From positions 14,165 through 50,115 of the forward strand of contig MGQK01000053.1 of NCBI GenBank assembly GCA_001797815.1: a stretch of 35,951 nucleotides of DNA. Direction: 5' to 3'. The stretch's first letter is position 1. Each line of letters begins with the position of its first letter. Source of the stretch: Deltaproteobacteria bacterium RBG_13_61_14 (lineage in GTDB: Bacteria; RBG-13-61-14). Position numbers and translations under genes: made by a program. The notes below the pieces were generated by a model. It saw nothing but the letters and a program-made list of their open reading frames with translations. It was not told where the DNA came from and did no database searches. Shown here one piece after another: positions 29,306-35,951 of the stretch.

Positions 29306-30498
29306 GAAAGCTGGTAGTGGACGCCCTGATCATGTTGGTGCTCCCGCTGTTTCTAGTCCGGAATCTGCAAACCTTGGAAGCGGAGTGGTTCTACCAGCAG
29401 GGAGAAAAACTAACCTCGGCGAAAAAATACGATCAGGCTCTTCCCCGTTACGAACAGGCCGCGGCCATCTTGCCGGAACGCGCCATGTACCAGCGGGCGG
29501 TGGCTCGCAACTGCTTGAAACTTTACAATCCTCAGCGCCGCGACCTCCGCCCCCTCTACCGGGCCTGGAAGGCGCTGCAACGGCTTCAGGGCACCGAAGT
29601 GGTATACCCCTACGACTGGTTCGACACGGGAGAGGTGCTCGATCTTTTTCGCCAGGCGGGCATCACCGGCCTGCCCGACCCCGAGGCCTATTTTCGACGG
29701 GCGTGGGAAATGGATTCCACCAACCCGCGCTTTTTGGCGGGTTGGATCCACTGGCTATCGCGGCAAGGCAAGAATCAAGAAGCCCGGGACCTCTTGCCCG
29801 TCTTAATCATCTCCGCGCCGAAGGCGATCAAAGTTTTCGGAGATAAGCTCTTGCTCACCCCCTCGGACCGGGCTTGGCTAAGCCACGAGCTTTTAAGCTA
29901 CCCCCTTCCCAACCTGGAATATGCGCGCTACCTGGTGCAACACCAGGAAGGGGTGCTGGCCGAAACTCAAATCCAGGCCATTCCCGAGCCGGAGCAGCTG
30001 CGGCCGTCCATCGCGTATCAGCTGGGAAATCTTTGGGTCGCCCTCAATCATCCGGACCGGGCCCTCTTGGTCTTCAGTCGCGCCTTTAAGGCCAACCCCC
30101 ATAACCTCACCCTGGCCCGGAGCTGGGCCGAACTTCTCGCCCGCCAAAAAGATTTTCCCGCGGCCATGGCGGTTTACCAGCAGGCCTTGCGTCAAAATCC
30201 TTCCGCCGGGGACTTGAATTTAAATTTAGCCCGCTTGGCCCGATCCGCTGGGCAGCGGGATTTGGCCCTCCAGTACTTTTCCAAGGCCCTGGAATCAAAA
30301 CGAGTCACCACCGCCCAACAAAGAGAAATTTATCTTGCCTTGGCCGAGATCAAGATCCAGAAGAAAAATCTGCAAGGGGCATTAGCCGAATATCAAAAAG
30401 CCTTGGAGCTCAAGCCCTCCGATTCAGCCCTCGCGGAGAAAATCAAACGCCTCCGGGTGCAGTTGGAATATCAAAGCGGGAAGTCGCCCCCTCCCTAG
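29302..30498 (+). CDS. TPR-repeat protein, membrane-anchored, of the polysaccharide locus
   Basis: A 398-residue protein. One N-terminal hydrophobic segment (LVVDALIMLVLPLFLV) is followed by TPRs: AEWFYQQGEKLTSAKKYDQA and LPRYEQAAAILPERA near the start, then AYQLGNLWVALNHPDRALLV, FSRAFKANPHNLTLAR, AAMAVYQQALRQNPSAGDLN, LALQYFSKALESKR and ALAEYQKALELKPSDSALAE. TPR proteins of this layout occur beside Wzy-like polymerases and probably scaffold the polymerase complex in the periplasm (inference). Its start overlaps the O-antigen-ligase-like gene. A 529-bp non-coding region with a strong promoter follows. Confidence 0.85.
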   Translation: MRKLVVDALIMLVLPLFLVRNLQTLEAEWFYQQGEKLTSAKKYDQALPRYEQAAAILPERAMYQRAVARNCLKLYNPQRRDLRPLYRAWKALQRLQGTEVVYPYDWFDTGEVLDLFRQAGITGLPDPEAYFRRAWEMDSTNPRFLAGWIHWLSRQGKNQEARDLLPVLIISAPKAIKVFGDKLLLTPSDRAWLSHELLSYPLPNLEYARYLVQHQEGVLAETQIQAIPEPEQLRPSIAYQLGNLWVALNHPDRALLVFSRAFKANPHNLTLARSWAELLARQKDFPAAMAVYQQALRQNPSAGDLNLNLARLARSAGQRDLALQYFSKALESKRVTTAQQREIYLALAEIKIQKKNLQGALAEYQKALELKPSDSALAEKIKRLRVQLEYQSGKSPPP

Positions 30499-30618
30499 GT
30501 GGCCTGGAAAATTTCGGCCCAATGGGGTGGGGTTGGCTCTTCGGGCAAGATGTTCTGGGCCTGGGCTGATCCGGTACTTAATCAAGATTTAAAGAAAAAA
30601 TCCGCTTAACTGAAAAAC

Positions 30619-30646
30619 TTGACAAAAGCCAAAGTCCTGGTATAAT
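30619..30646 (+). promoter_or_regulatory. Full-consensus sigma70 promoter upstream of the tyrosine-kinase gene
   Basis: Perfect TTGACA (30619-30624) and perfect TATAAT (30641-30646) with a 16-bp spacer. This is the best promoter in the window. It begins a new transcription unit inside the polysaccharide locus, so the kinase is independently and strongly transcribed. Confidence 0.75.
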
Positions 30647-30828
30647 ATGAGCATTGGGGTAGTGAGCGTCTTTTGATTTAAATTTAGCCAAGAAAGCAGA
30701 GCCTAACCCCTATTTTTAGGGTGGTCGGTAGGCTCGATGACGAATTTTATTGCCATCAAATTGGATCATCTATTTGCGTTTCAGGAAGGGAAGTCAACCC
30801 CCGAAATGAAAGGGTTTCCTTCCGGCAT

Positions 30829-30878
30829 CCTCCGGGCATGGCGGAAAAAGGGATCCTTGTTTTCCACCTCCCCGGAGG
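30829..30878 (+). other. 50-nt imperfect hairpin in the kinase leader RNA
   Basis: CCTCCGGG (30829-30836) pairs with CCCGGAGG (30871-30878). Inside it GGAAAA (30843-30848) pairs with TTTTCC (30860-30865) and AGG with CCT around a GAT loop. No T-run follows the stem, so it is not a simple terminator. The nested pairing suggests a folded regulatory RNA or a processing/pausing site. Confidence 0.5.
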
Positions 30879-31027
30879 CGCAAAGCCAAGAGAGCCTTGT
30901 TCCCGGGTGGGCATGGAGGATTGGCCCGCCTCGCCAAGCATGCTTTGAAAATGAAGTTAGGATCATCTCCGGGAATGAGATCATTGCCCGAAGCTTTCGG
31001 GTGGTGCCTTTTTAGAAAGGGTCGAGA

Positions 31028-33607
31028 ATGTCGGAGCCAAAGCTACCCGAATTCAGTTCGATAGCGCGCGATACCGCGGTTATTAATCCCCTGGATTTAC
31101 TCCAGCCGCTCCTGAAAAACCGCTGGATCATTGGTCTAATTGTGACCATGGCGCTTTTCTTATCCATCTTGTATAACCTTTACGTCACCCCGGTTTATGA
31201 GGCCAAAGCCAGCGTGGTCACTCGCCAAAACGTTCCGGCCAATCTGCTTAAAGAAAAAGAAACGAAACTCACCCAGTATGCTGACCCGCGCAGTGCCTTG
31301 GTCACCAAGGCCAGAATTATCAGCTCGCAGCCATCGGTCCAGGAACTGGTGAAACGACTCATTGACAGCGGTCATTTTCTCGAGGTGCGCAAACAAACGG
31401 GCTGGGAGCAACTGAGCGAAGGGCAGAAGACCCGATGGATTCAGGCCGTGGCCCGGGGTATCCAGGGAGGCATTATCGTCGCCATTCCCCGGGATACGAG
31501 CATCATCGAAATCCGGTACCAGAGCACCAACCCGGACCTGGCCAAAGACGTGGTGAACTTGCTGGCGGAGATCGTGGTCGAGTTTGACCGGAACGAGCAA
31601 TTGATGATTTATAAAGATTCCCTATTCAACCTGAACCAGCAGGTAGAGGATGCCCGCAAGCGGGTGGGGGAGGCGGAGTCGAAACTTTATCAGTATCGGC
31701 GCCAGCACAATATCTTCGAGGCCGACCGGGATAAGGAGCTGATCGCAGAGCGGCGCTCCCGGCTTTTGGAAAAATTGACGGAAGTTCAAGAAGGCCGGAA
31801 GGAGTTGGAATCCCAGATTAGGCAGTTGGAGAATTTGCTCCAACGCCGGGATTACAAAAAATATACGGCGCTGTTGCCAGAGAATCAAATTCTGGTGGAC
31901 TTAAAACAGCAGTTGGTCACGGCGGAGGTTACCTATCAAAAGCTGCTGATCAAATACGGCGAGAAGCATCCCGAGGTCGAGAAAACCGGTAAAGAGATTG
32001 ATATCCTTAAGCAAAAGTTCGAACAAGAATTGGAGGTCGCCCTCACCCGTTTGCAATATAACCTGAACGTGGTCAAGTCCCGCGAGCAGTTTTTGCAGGA
32101 CTCCATGGCGGAAACCGAGAAATCTGCGGTGACGAGCACCGAAAAGGATATTGAGTATGTGGTGTTGGACCGGGAAGCGTACTCGGTCCGGGAGCTCTAC
32201 CGCACCCTTTTGGATGCCGTGAAAGAAGTCAATGTTAACACCAACTCCTCGGTGAACAATATGATTTATGTCCAGGAAAAAGCCCTGCGCCCCACGGTTC
32301 CCATCAAGCCCAATAAACTGTTGAACATGTTGCTGGGGGTGGTGCTGGGGATCATGATGGGGGGCGTGTTTGCCTACGGACGGGAATTCCTGGATCAGAC
32401 CGTCCGCAGCCCGCAAGACATCGAAAAAACCACCCAACTTCCGGTCCTTTCCACGGTGCCGCTGTATTCCGCCACCAAGAATCACAAACCGTCCTCCTCC
32501 TACCGGATTCTCTTTGTTACCCATCGGCCCAAGTCCCTCTTCGCGGAGAGCATCACCTCGCTCCGGTCGCAACTCAATATCAAGATACCCCAAGACAGTC
32601 CCAAGGTGATCTTGGTGACCAGTTGCGCCCCTCAAGAAGGCAAAAGTCTCATCGCCTCCAATCTCGCGCTCAGCCTGGCCATGAACGGCCAGAAAACCCT
32701 GATCTTAGATGCAGACTTGCATCACCCCGTCCAATATAAAATTTTTGGATATGAAAAGAGCACCGTGGGCCTTTACGACCTGATTGTGGACACCTTGAAC
32801 CCCCAATGGTCGGCCTTGGACTTGAAGAGCTTGAGCCTCGGTGATGTGCAACATATGATCCAGCTCAAGCAATGGTCCGGAACTATCAAAATTAAATGGG
32901 ATTCGCTCCCCTCCTTCCTCACCATTTCCTACCAAGAGGGCCGGCCCGCGGGGTCCAACCTGAGAACCTGGAAAGAGCAATTGGCCATCTCTAATGGCTG
33001 TCCGCCCCCGAAAAACCTCTCCTTTGTCCTCGACGAATCGGAGATCGCCGACTTGGACCCCGGCCAAGAGTCGGGAATGTTGGCCGTGGAGTTCCTCCGC
33101 CAATACCCGGCCCTCTCCCGGTCCGACTATTTTGCCGAGCTCATCATGCGCGAATACATCCGGGACACGGAAAACAAAAGCCTCCATGCCCTGACCGCAG
33201 GCACCACCTCCAAAAACCCCAGCGAGATCCTGGGCTCGGAGCAAATGAAGATTCTCCTGAAACTCCTTCGGGAACGCTTCGATCGGATTATCATTGACGC
33301 GCCCCCCGCCTGGCCGCTCTCCGACGTCAGCGTGATCTCTCCCCTGACCGATTGGGTCCTGTGGATTTGCCGGTCCGGGGAAATTCCCAAGGGCATGTTC
33401 CAACATACCATTCAGCAAATCCAGCAGGTCCAGCCCAACATCATCGGGGTGGTGATGAACGCGGTGGATCTCCAACGAGATCGCTATTATTACTATGGTT
33501 ATCCCAGTTATTATTACAGCAGCCGTTATTACCGTTACCGGTATCATCATACGGATTATTACGGGAGTTCCGAAAGCGGCGAGCCGACCGAAAACAGCCC
33601 CCAATGA
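31028..33607 (+). CDS. Wzz-fused bacterial tyrosine autokinase with a DUF4388/PATAN-like insertion
   Basis: An 859-residue inner-membrane protein. Residues 20-60 and 430-450 hold the two membrane helices of a Wzz/chain-length domain, with the proline motif RPTVPIKPNK before the second. Between them lie coiled coils (about 195-345). The cytoplasmic BY-kinase has Walker A CAPQEGKSLIASNLA (Lys539), Walker A' TLILDADLHHP (559-566) and Walker B FDRIIIDAPP (751-760). Between A' and B, about 140 residues (580-725) replace the usual short segment. Residues about 600-645 read LSLGDVQHMIQLKQWSGTIK and on, resembling DUF4388/PATAN. The C-terminus carries a Tyr cluster (14 Tyr in 820-845), the autophosphorylation tail. 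It controls polysaccharide length or export. It has its own promoter and leader. Confidence 0.9.
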   Translation: MSEPKLPEFSSIARDTAVINPLDLLQPLLKNRWIIGLIVTMALFLSILYNLYVTPVYEAKASVVTRQNVPANLLKEKETKLTQYADPRSALVTKARIISSQPSVQELVKRLIDSGHFLEVRKQTGWEQLSEGQKTRWIQAVARGIQGGIIVAIPRDTSIIEIRYQSTNPDLAKDVVNLLAEIVVEFDRNEQLMIYKDSLFNLNQQVEDARKRVGEAESKLYQYRRQHNIFEADRDKELIAERRSRLLEKLTEVQEGRKELESQIRQLENLLQRRDYKKYTALLPENQILVDLKQQLVTAEVTYQKLLIKYGEKHPEVEKTGKEIDILKQKFEQELEVALTRLQYNLNVVKSREQFLQDSMAETEKSAVTSTEKDIEYVVLDREAYSVRELYRTLLDAVKEVNVNTNSSVNNMIYVQEKALRPTVPIKPNKLLNMLLGVVLGIMMGGVFAYGREFLDQTVRSPQDIEKTTQLPVLSTVPLYSATKNHKPSSSYRILFVTHRPKSLFAESITSLRSQLNIKIPQDSPKVILVTSCAPQEGKSLIASNLALSLAMNGQKTLILDADLHHPVQYKIFGYEKSTVGLYDLIVDTLNPQWSALDLKSLSLGDVQHMIQLKQWSGTIKIKWDSLPSFLTISYQEGRPAGSNLRTWKEQLAISNGCPPPKNLSFVLDESEIADLDPGQESGMLAVEFLRQYPALSRSDYFAELIMREYIRDTENKSLHALTAGTTSKNPSEILGSEQMKILLKLLRERFDRIIIDAPPAWPLSDVSVISPLTDWVLWICRSGEIPKGMFQHTIQQIQQVQPNIIGVVMNAVDLQRDRYYYYGYPSYYYSSRYYRYRYHHTDYYGSSESGEPTENSPQ

Positions 33608-33849
33608 ACCAGATCCATTTCCCATGAGATCACCCGGTAGCGGAGAGGGGGCGGCAAAGGACCAGCGCTTTTCCCTTAGACGGTTCATTCATCGGGATAC
33701 TCGCAGAGGCTTTGGCAAGGCCAACGCCTGAGCATCTCTTTTTTCGATGGAGGAAGAGTTGGTGGTTGAAATTCGGTGCCGCCGACGGGGGCGGAGCTCG
33801 AGTATAATCTAATCAACCCGCCTTCTCGCGTAAAAATAAAAAGACGTTT

Positions 33850-34788
33850 ATGGCTCTTTGGCTAGTTACCGGCGGTGCGGGGTTTATTGGGTCGAACCTG
33901 GTCGAAGCATTGGTCAGCCGCGGGGAGCAGGTCCGCGTGCTGGATAACTTCTCGACCGGCCTTCGCCAGAACCTCGAGTCCATCCCCGGGCCATTCGAAC
34001 TCCTGGCCGGCGATGTTCGGGATCCGGAAATCTGTGGCCGCGCCGCGGCGGGAGTGGATTACATCCTGCATCAGGCGGCGTTGGGTTCCGTGCCCCGGTC
34101 CATCGCCAACCCCCTGGAAACCCATGCCGCGAACGCGACCGGCACCCTGACTTTGCTGGTGGCCGCTCGAGGGGAGAAGGTCAAGCGGTTCGTCTGTGCA
34201 GGATCTTCTTCGGTTTATGGCCGGAACCCGGCTCTCCCCAAGCGCGAAGACATGGTTCCCATGCCTATCTCCCCTTATGCCGTCTCCAAGCTGGCCCAGG
34301 AAAACTATTGCCTGGCCTTTACCGAGTGTTATGGTCTGGAAACGGTGGTGTTGCGCTATTTCAATATCTATGGACCTCGCCAGGACCCCAGCTCCCTCTA
34401 CGCCGCGGTCATCCCCAAATTTTTAAAGGCCGCCCGGGAAGGCCGCTCGCCCGAGATTCACGGGGACGGCGAACAAAGCCGGGATTTCACCTTTGTCGCC
34501 GATTGCGTGGAGGCTAACCTGACGGCCGCGACCGCACCGCTCAATTCTCAGCGCGTTTTCAATATCGCCGGCGGAAGGCGAGTGAGCATCAACCAGATTT
34601 GGCAGGAGATCAAGCGGATCACCGGGACCCGGGTCGAAGCGAAACACGTGGAGCCCCGGCCGGGTGATGTCCGCCACAGCCTGGCCGACACCACCCAGGC
34701 CAGCCAGGTTTTGGGGTGGAAGCCGCAGGTAGGGATCGCCGAAGGGCTGGCTCGGACCCGGCAAGCTTTTAAGCCAGGCGAAAGTTGA
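33850..34788 (+). CDS. NAD-dependent epimerase, UDP-GlcNAc 4-epimerase (WbpP/TviC)-like
   Basis: A 312-residue extended SDR. NAD site LVTGGAGFIGSNLVEALVSRG; HQAALGSVPRSIANPLETHAAN, a block typical of the WbpP/TviC group that accepts N-acetylated UDP-sugars; catalytic region CAGSSSVYGRNP; SPYAVSKLAQENYCLAF with Tyr-x3-Lys; and YFNIYGPRQDPSSLYAAVIP. This would interconvert UDP-GlcNAc and UDP-GalNAc or their uronates for the polysaccharide. The ATG at 33850 has no strong ribosome binding site (AAATAAAAAGACGTTT upstream). A TATAAT at 33803-33808 could be a -10 with no matching -35. It is 67 bp before the dehydrogenase. Confidence 0.9.
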   Translation: MALWLVTGGAGFIGSNLVEALVSRGEQVRVLDNFSTGLRQNLESIPGPFELLAGDVRDPEICGRAAAGVDYILHQAALGSVPRSIANPLETHAANATGTLTLLVAARGEKVKRFVCAGSSSVYGRNPALPKREDMVPMPISPYAVSKLAQENYCLAFTECYGLETVVLRYFNIYGPRQDPSSLYAAVIPKFLKAAREGRSPEIHGDGEQSRDFTFVADCVEANLTAATAPLNSQRVFNIAGGRRVSINQIWQEIKRITGTRVEAKHVEPRPGDVRHSLADTTQASQVLGWKPQVGIAEGLARTRQAFKPGES

Positions 34789-34855
34789 TGGGAAGAGGAG
34801 GTCGAAGCCCCATGCCCGGAACTTTCTTGGCCTTAAGAGGTGAGGAGGGTTAAAA

Positions 34856-35878
34856 TTGTCCATCAAGATCGCCCAGATCGGATGCGGCTATTGGGGTATT
34901 AATTTATTTCGGGTTTTCTCCCAAGTCGGCCAAGTCAGTCACCTCATTGAGCTGGATTCCTCCCTCAAGGAAAAAGTCAAAAAGATCAACCCGAAGACCG
35001 CCTTTACCGACAACTGGAAGGAAGTGGTCCAATCCCCCGAAGTGGATGCGGTGGTCATTGCGACGCCGGCCGGCTCGCATTACCAACTGGCGTGGGAAGC
35101 TTTGAACCAGGGAAAACATGTGTTGGTCGAAAAACCCCTGGCCATGACCACCGAGCAAGCTTCCCAGCTGATCCAGCTAGCCGAGAGCAAAAATCGGGTC
35201 CTGATGGTCGGCCACACCTTCCTCTATAACCGGGCCGTCCTCATCCTCCGGGACCTCGTCCAAAGCGGCGAGATCGGCAAGGTCTATTACGCTTATTCTC
35301 AGCGCCTGAACCTGGGCCGCGTCCGCCAGGACGTGAACGCCATGTGGAATCTGGCCCCGCACGATGTCTCCATCATGGTCTTTGTCCTGGGCCAAGAGCC
35401 CAAGTTTGTGTCGGCCACCGGCCAAAGTTACTTGCAGCCCGGTCTGCATGACGTGGTGTTCATGACCCTCGGGTTCGAAAACGGCGTCATGGCCCATATT
35501 CACGTGAGCTGGCTCGACCCCAACAAGATTCGGCAGATGACGGTGGTGGGCGATCGCAAGATGGTTGTTTACAACGACATGATCGAATCCAAGATCGCCA
35601 TCTATGACAACGGCATCCAGCGCAAGGATCCCCACGCTCCCCTGGAAGGGTTTGATAACTTCGGCGCGTGGCAGTTGTCCCTCCGGCCGGGCGACATCGC
35701 TCTGCCCAAGATTGATTTTAAAGAGCCGCTCCAGGTGGAGGCCTCCCATTTCCTCGAATGCATCCGCCGGGGCCAAAAGCCCTTGACCGATGGCTACAAT
35801 GGACTGACCGTGGTCAAGGTGTTGGAGGCGGCGCAACGCTCCCTCGAACACGGCGGCGGCTGCGAGGAGATCCGATGA
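34856..35878 (+). CDS. Gfo/Idh/MocA oxidoreductase, WbpB/WlbA-like
   Basis: A 340-residue NAD-dependent sugar dehydrogenase. The Rossmann motif is IAQIGCGYWGINLFRVF. The family EKP motif is in GKHVLVEKPLAMTTEQA, and the His-Asp of the active site is in NLAPHDVSIMVFVLG. Close relatives WbpB and WlbA oxidise C3 of UDP-GlcNAc-uronate so an amino group can be added. The start is a TTG at 34856, correctly placed behind GAGGAGGG (34842-34849); no ATG fits as well. It overlaps the following acetyltransferase gene by 4 bp (ATGA). WbpB-then-WbpD order supports 2,3-diacetamido sugar synthesis (inference). Confidence 0.88.
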   Translation: MSIKIAQIGCGYWGINLFRVFSQVGQVSHLIELDSSLKEKVKKINPKTAFTDNWKEVVQSPEVDAVVIATPAGSHYQLAWEALNQGKHVLVEKPLAMTTEQASQLIQLAESKNRVLMVGHTFLYNRAVLILRDLVQSGEIGKVYYAYSQRLNLGRVRQDVNAMWNLAPHDVSIMVFVLGQEPKFVSATGQSYLQPGLHDVVFMTLGFENGVMAHIHVSWLDPNKIRQMTVVGDRKMVVYNDMIESKIAIYDNGIQRKDPHAPLEGFDNFGAWQLSLRPGDIALPKIDFKEPLQVEASHFLECIRRGQKPLTDGYNGLTVVKVLEAAQRSLEHGGGCEEIR

Positions 35879-35951
35879 CGGTCGCGGCCACTGCCATCAT
35901 TCACCCGCACGTGCATTTGGGCGAGGCCGCTCAGGTGGAGGATTATGTCGT
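35875..35951 (+). CDS. Hexapeptide-repeat N-acetyltransferase, WbpD-like, N-terminus only
   Basis: 25 codons before the right edge: MTVAATAIIHPHVHLGEAAQ then VEDYV. The I-x-P-x-V-x-L-G pattern is the first coil of a left-handed parallel beta-helix acyltransferase. Its ATG overlaps the upstream stop. Directly following a WbpB-like dehydrogenase, it is expected to acetylate the 3-amino group of the UDP-sugar. An aminotransferase (WbpE-like) would be expected beyond the edge. Confidence 0.7.
   Translation, partial: MTVAATAIIHPHVHLGEAAQVEDYV

Larger units (their letters stand above)
30499..31027. other. 529-bp gap: promoter and structured leader of the tyrosine-kinase gene
   Basis: It contains a consensus promoter (30619-30646) and a leader of about 370 nt. 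The leader includes a GCCTA/TAGGC stem (30701-30733) and a 50-nt imperfect hairpin (30829-30878). A smaller GGTGGGC/GCCCGCC stem lies near 30907-30930. Two overlapping frames of 75 and 92 codons (30721-30948, 30737-31015) are interrupted by the palindromes and have no homology-like content; I regard them as non-coding. Confidence 0.6.

Noticed and set aside
30872-30890. GGCGCAAAGCC, resembling the 3' GACGCAAAGCC element of GEMM, in the kinase leader
   Set aside because: The expected upstream GGGCAAACC and tetraloop are absent. The DNA is instead part of the 3' arm of the 50-nt hairpin and sequence next to it.
30737-31015. 92-codon and 75-codon plus-strand frames before the kinase
   Set aside because: They overlap each other in different frames, are crossed by palindromes, and lack a Shine-Dalgarno. 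The leader-RNA explanation fits better.
33605-33628. Short frame (MNQIHFP) overlapping the kinase stop as ATGA
   Set aside because: Only seven codons; coincidental overlap.

Overview
The window is a high-GC chromosomal segment (roughly 60-65% by eye) with short intergenic gaps, many ATGA/GTGA stop-start overlaps and several exported proteins. The gene content is: a hemE-hemH-hemY cluster, a type III CoA-transferase, a lidless Hsp70 with a J-protein, a C45 acyltransferase-like protein, and an exopolysaccharide locus with a tyrosine autokinase. Together with the dispersed palindromic repeats, this fits an uncultivated Gram-negative of the Deltaproteobacteria/Desulfobacterota or a neighbouring phylum. 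That placement is inference; no rRNA or other marker gene is present. I found no tRNA, rRNA, CRISPR array, insertion sequence or prophage.

Left part (1-11.4 kb). The left edge cuts an enoyl-CoA hydratase-like gene. Next are an intracellular GH31 alpha-glycosidase (minus) and, divergent from it, glgC (plus), an apparent alpha-glucan/glycogen pair, then a CaiB/BaiF CoA-transferase. On the minus strand hemE, hemH and hemY overlap by 4 bp each and form a late haem-synthesis operon. Downstream of it lies a frameshifted AbrB/VapB-type antitoxin gene with no recognisable toxin partner. An AT-richer gene for an unrecognised single-pass membrane protein sits tail-to-tail with metX (methionine synthesis).

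Middle part (11.5-26.1 kb). An Hsp70 lacking the helical lid is followed by a J-domain protein. A compact plus-strand run then encodes a DUF3108-like exported protein, an exported metallo-beta-lactamase-fold (MBL) protein, a LACTB2-like MBL protein, an exported SRPBCC-like protein and an exported C45-type Ntn acyltransferase with C-terminal TPRs. Several of these genes are translationally coupled and probably work together on one unknown envelope or periplasmic substrate. After a repeat-rich gap come a B12-binding radical SAM protein and a secreted nucleoside hydrolase with a split metal motif (both minus). The nucleoside hydrolase gene is divergent from a lipoprotein GH31 enzyme. A strong promoter then precedes khpA, a small zinc-ribbon protein with a PcrA-tail-like domain, and another MBL-fold hydrolase.

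Right part (26.3-36 kb). This is an exopolysaccharide locus: SDR epimerase, O-antigen-ligase/polymerase-like membrane protein, TPR protein, Wzz-fused BY-kinase, UDP-GlcNAc 4-epimerase-like SDR, WbpB/WlbA-like dehydrogenase and the start of a WbpD-like acetyltransferase. Two consensus-like sigma70 promoters (about 26.33 and 30.63 kb) each precede a long, hairpin-rich leader of about 370-490 nt, which suggests RNA-level control.

The most notable observations are: (i) a tyrosine autokinase whose ATPase domain is interrupted by about 140 residues resembling a DUF4388/PATAN domain; (ii) a small zinc-ribbon protein with a PcrA/UvrD-C-terminus-like Tudor domain next to khpA; (iii) the exported-hydrolase operon behind a lidless Hsp70/J pair; (iv) the frameshifted antitoxin; and (v) two families of inverted intergenic repeats.
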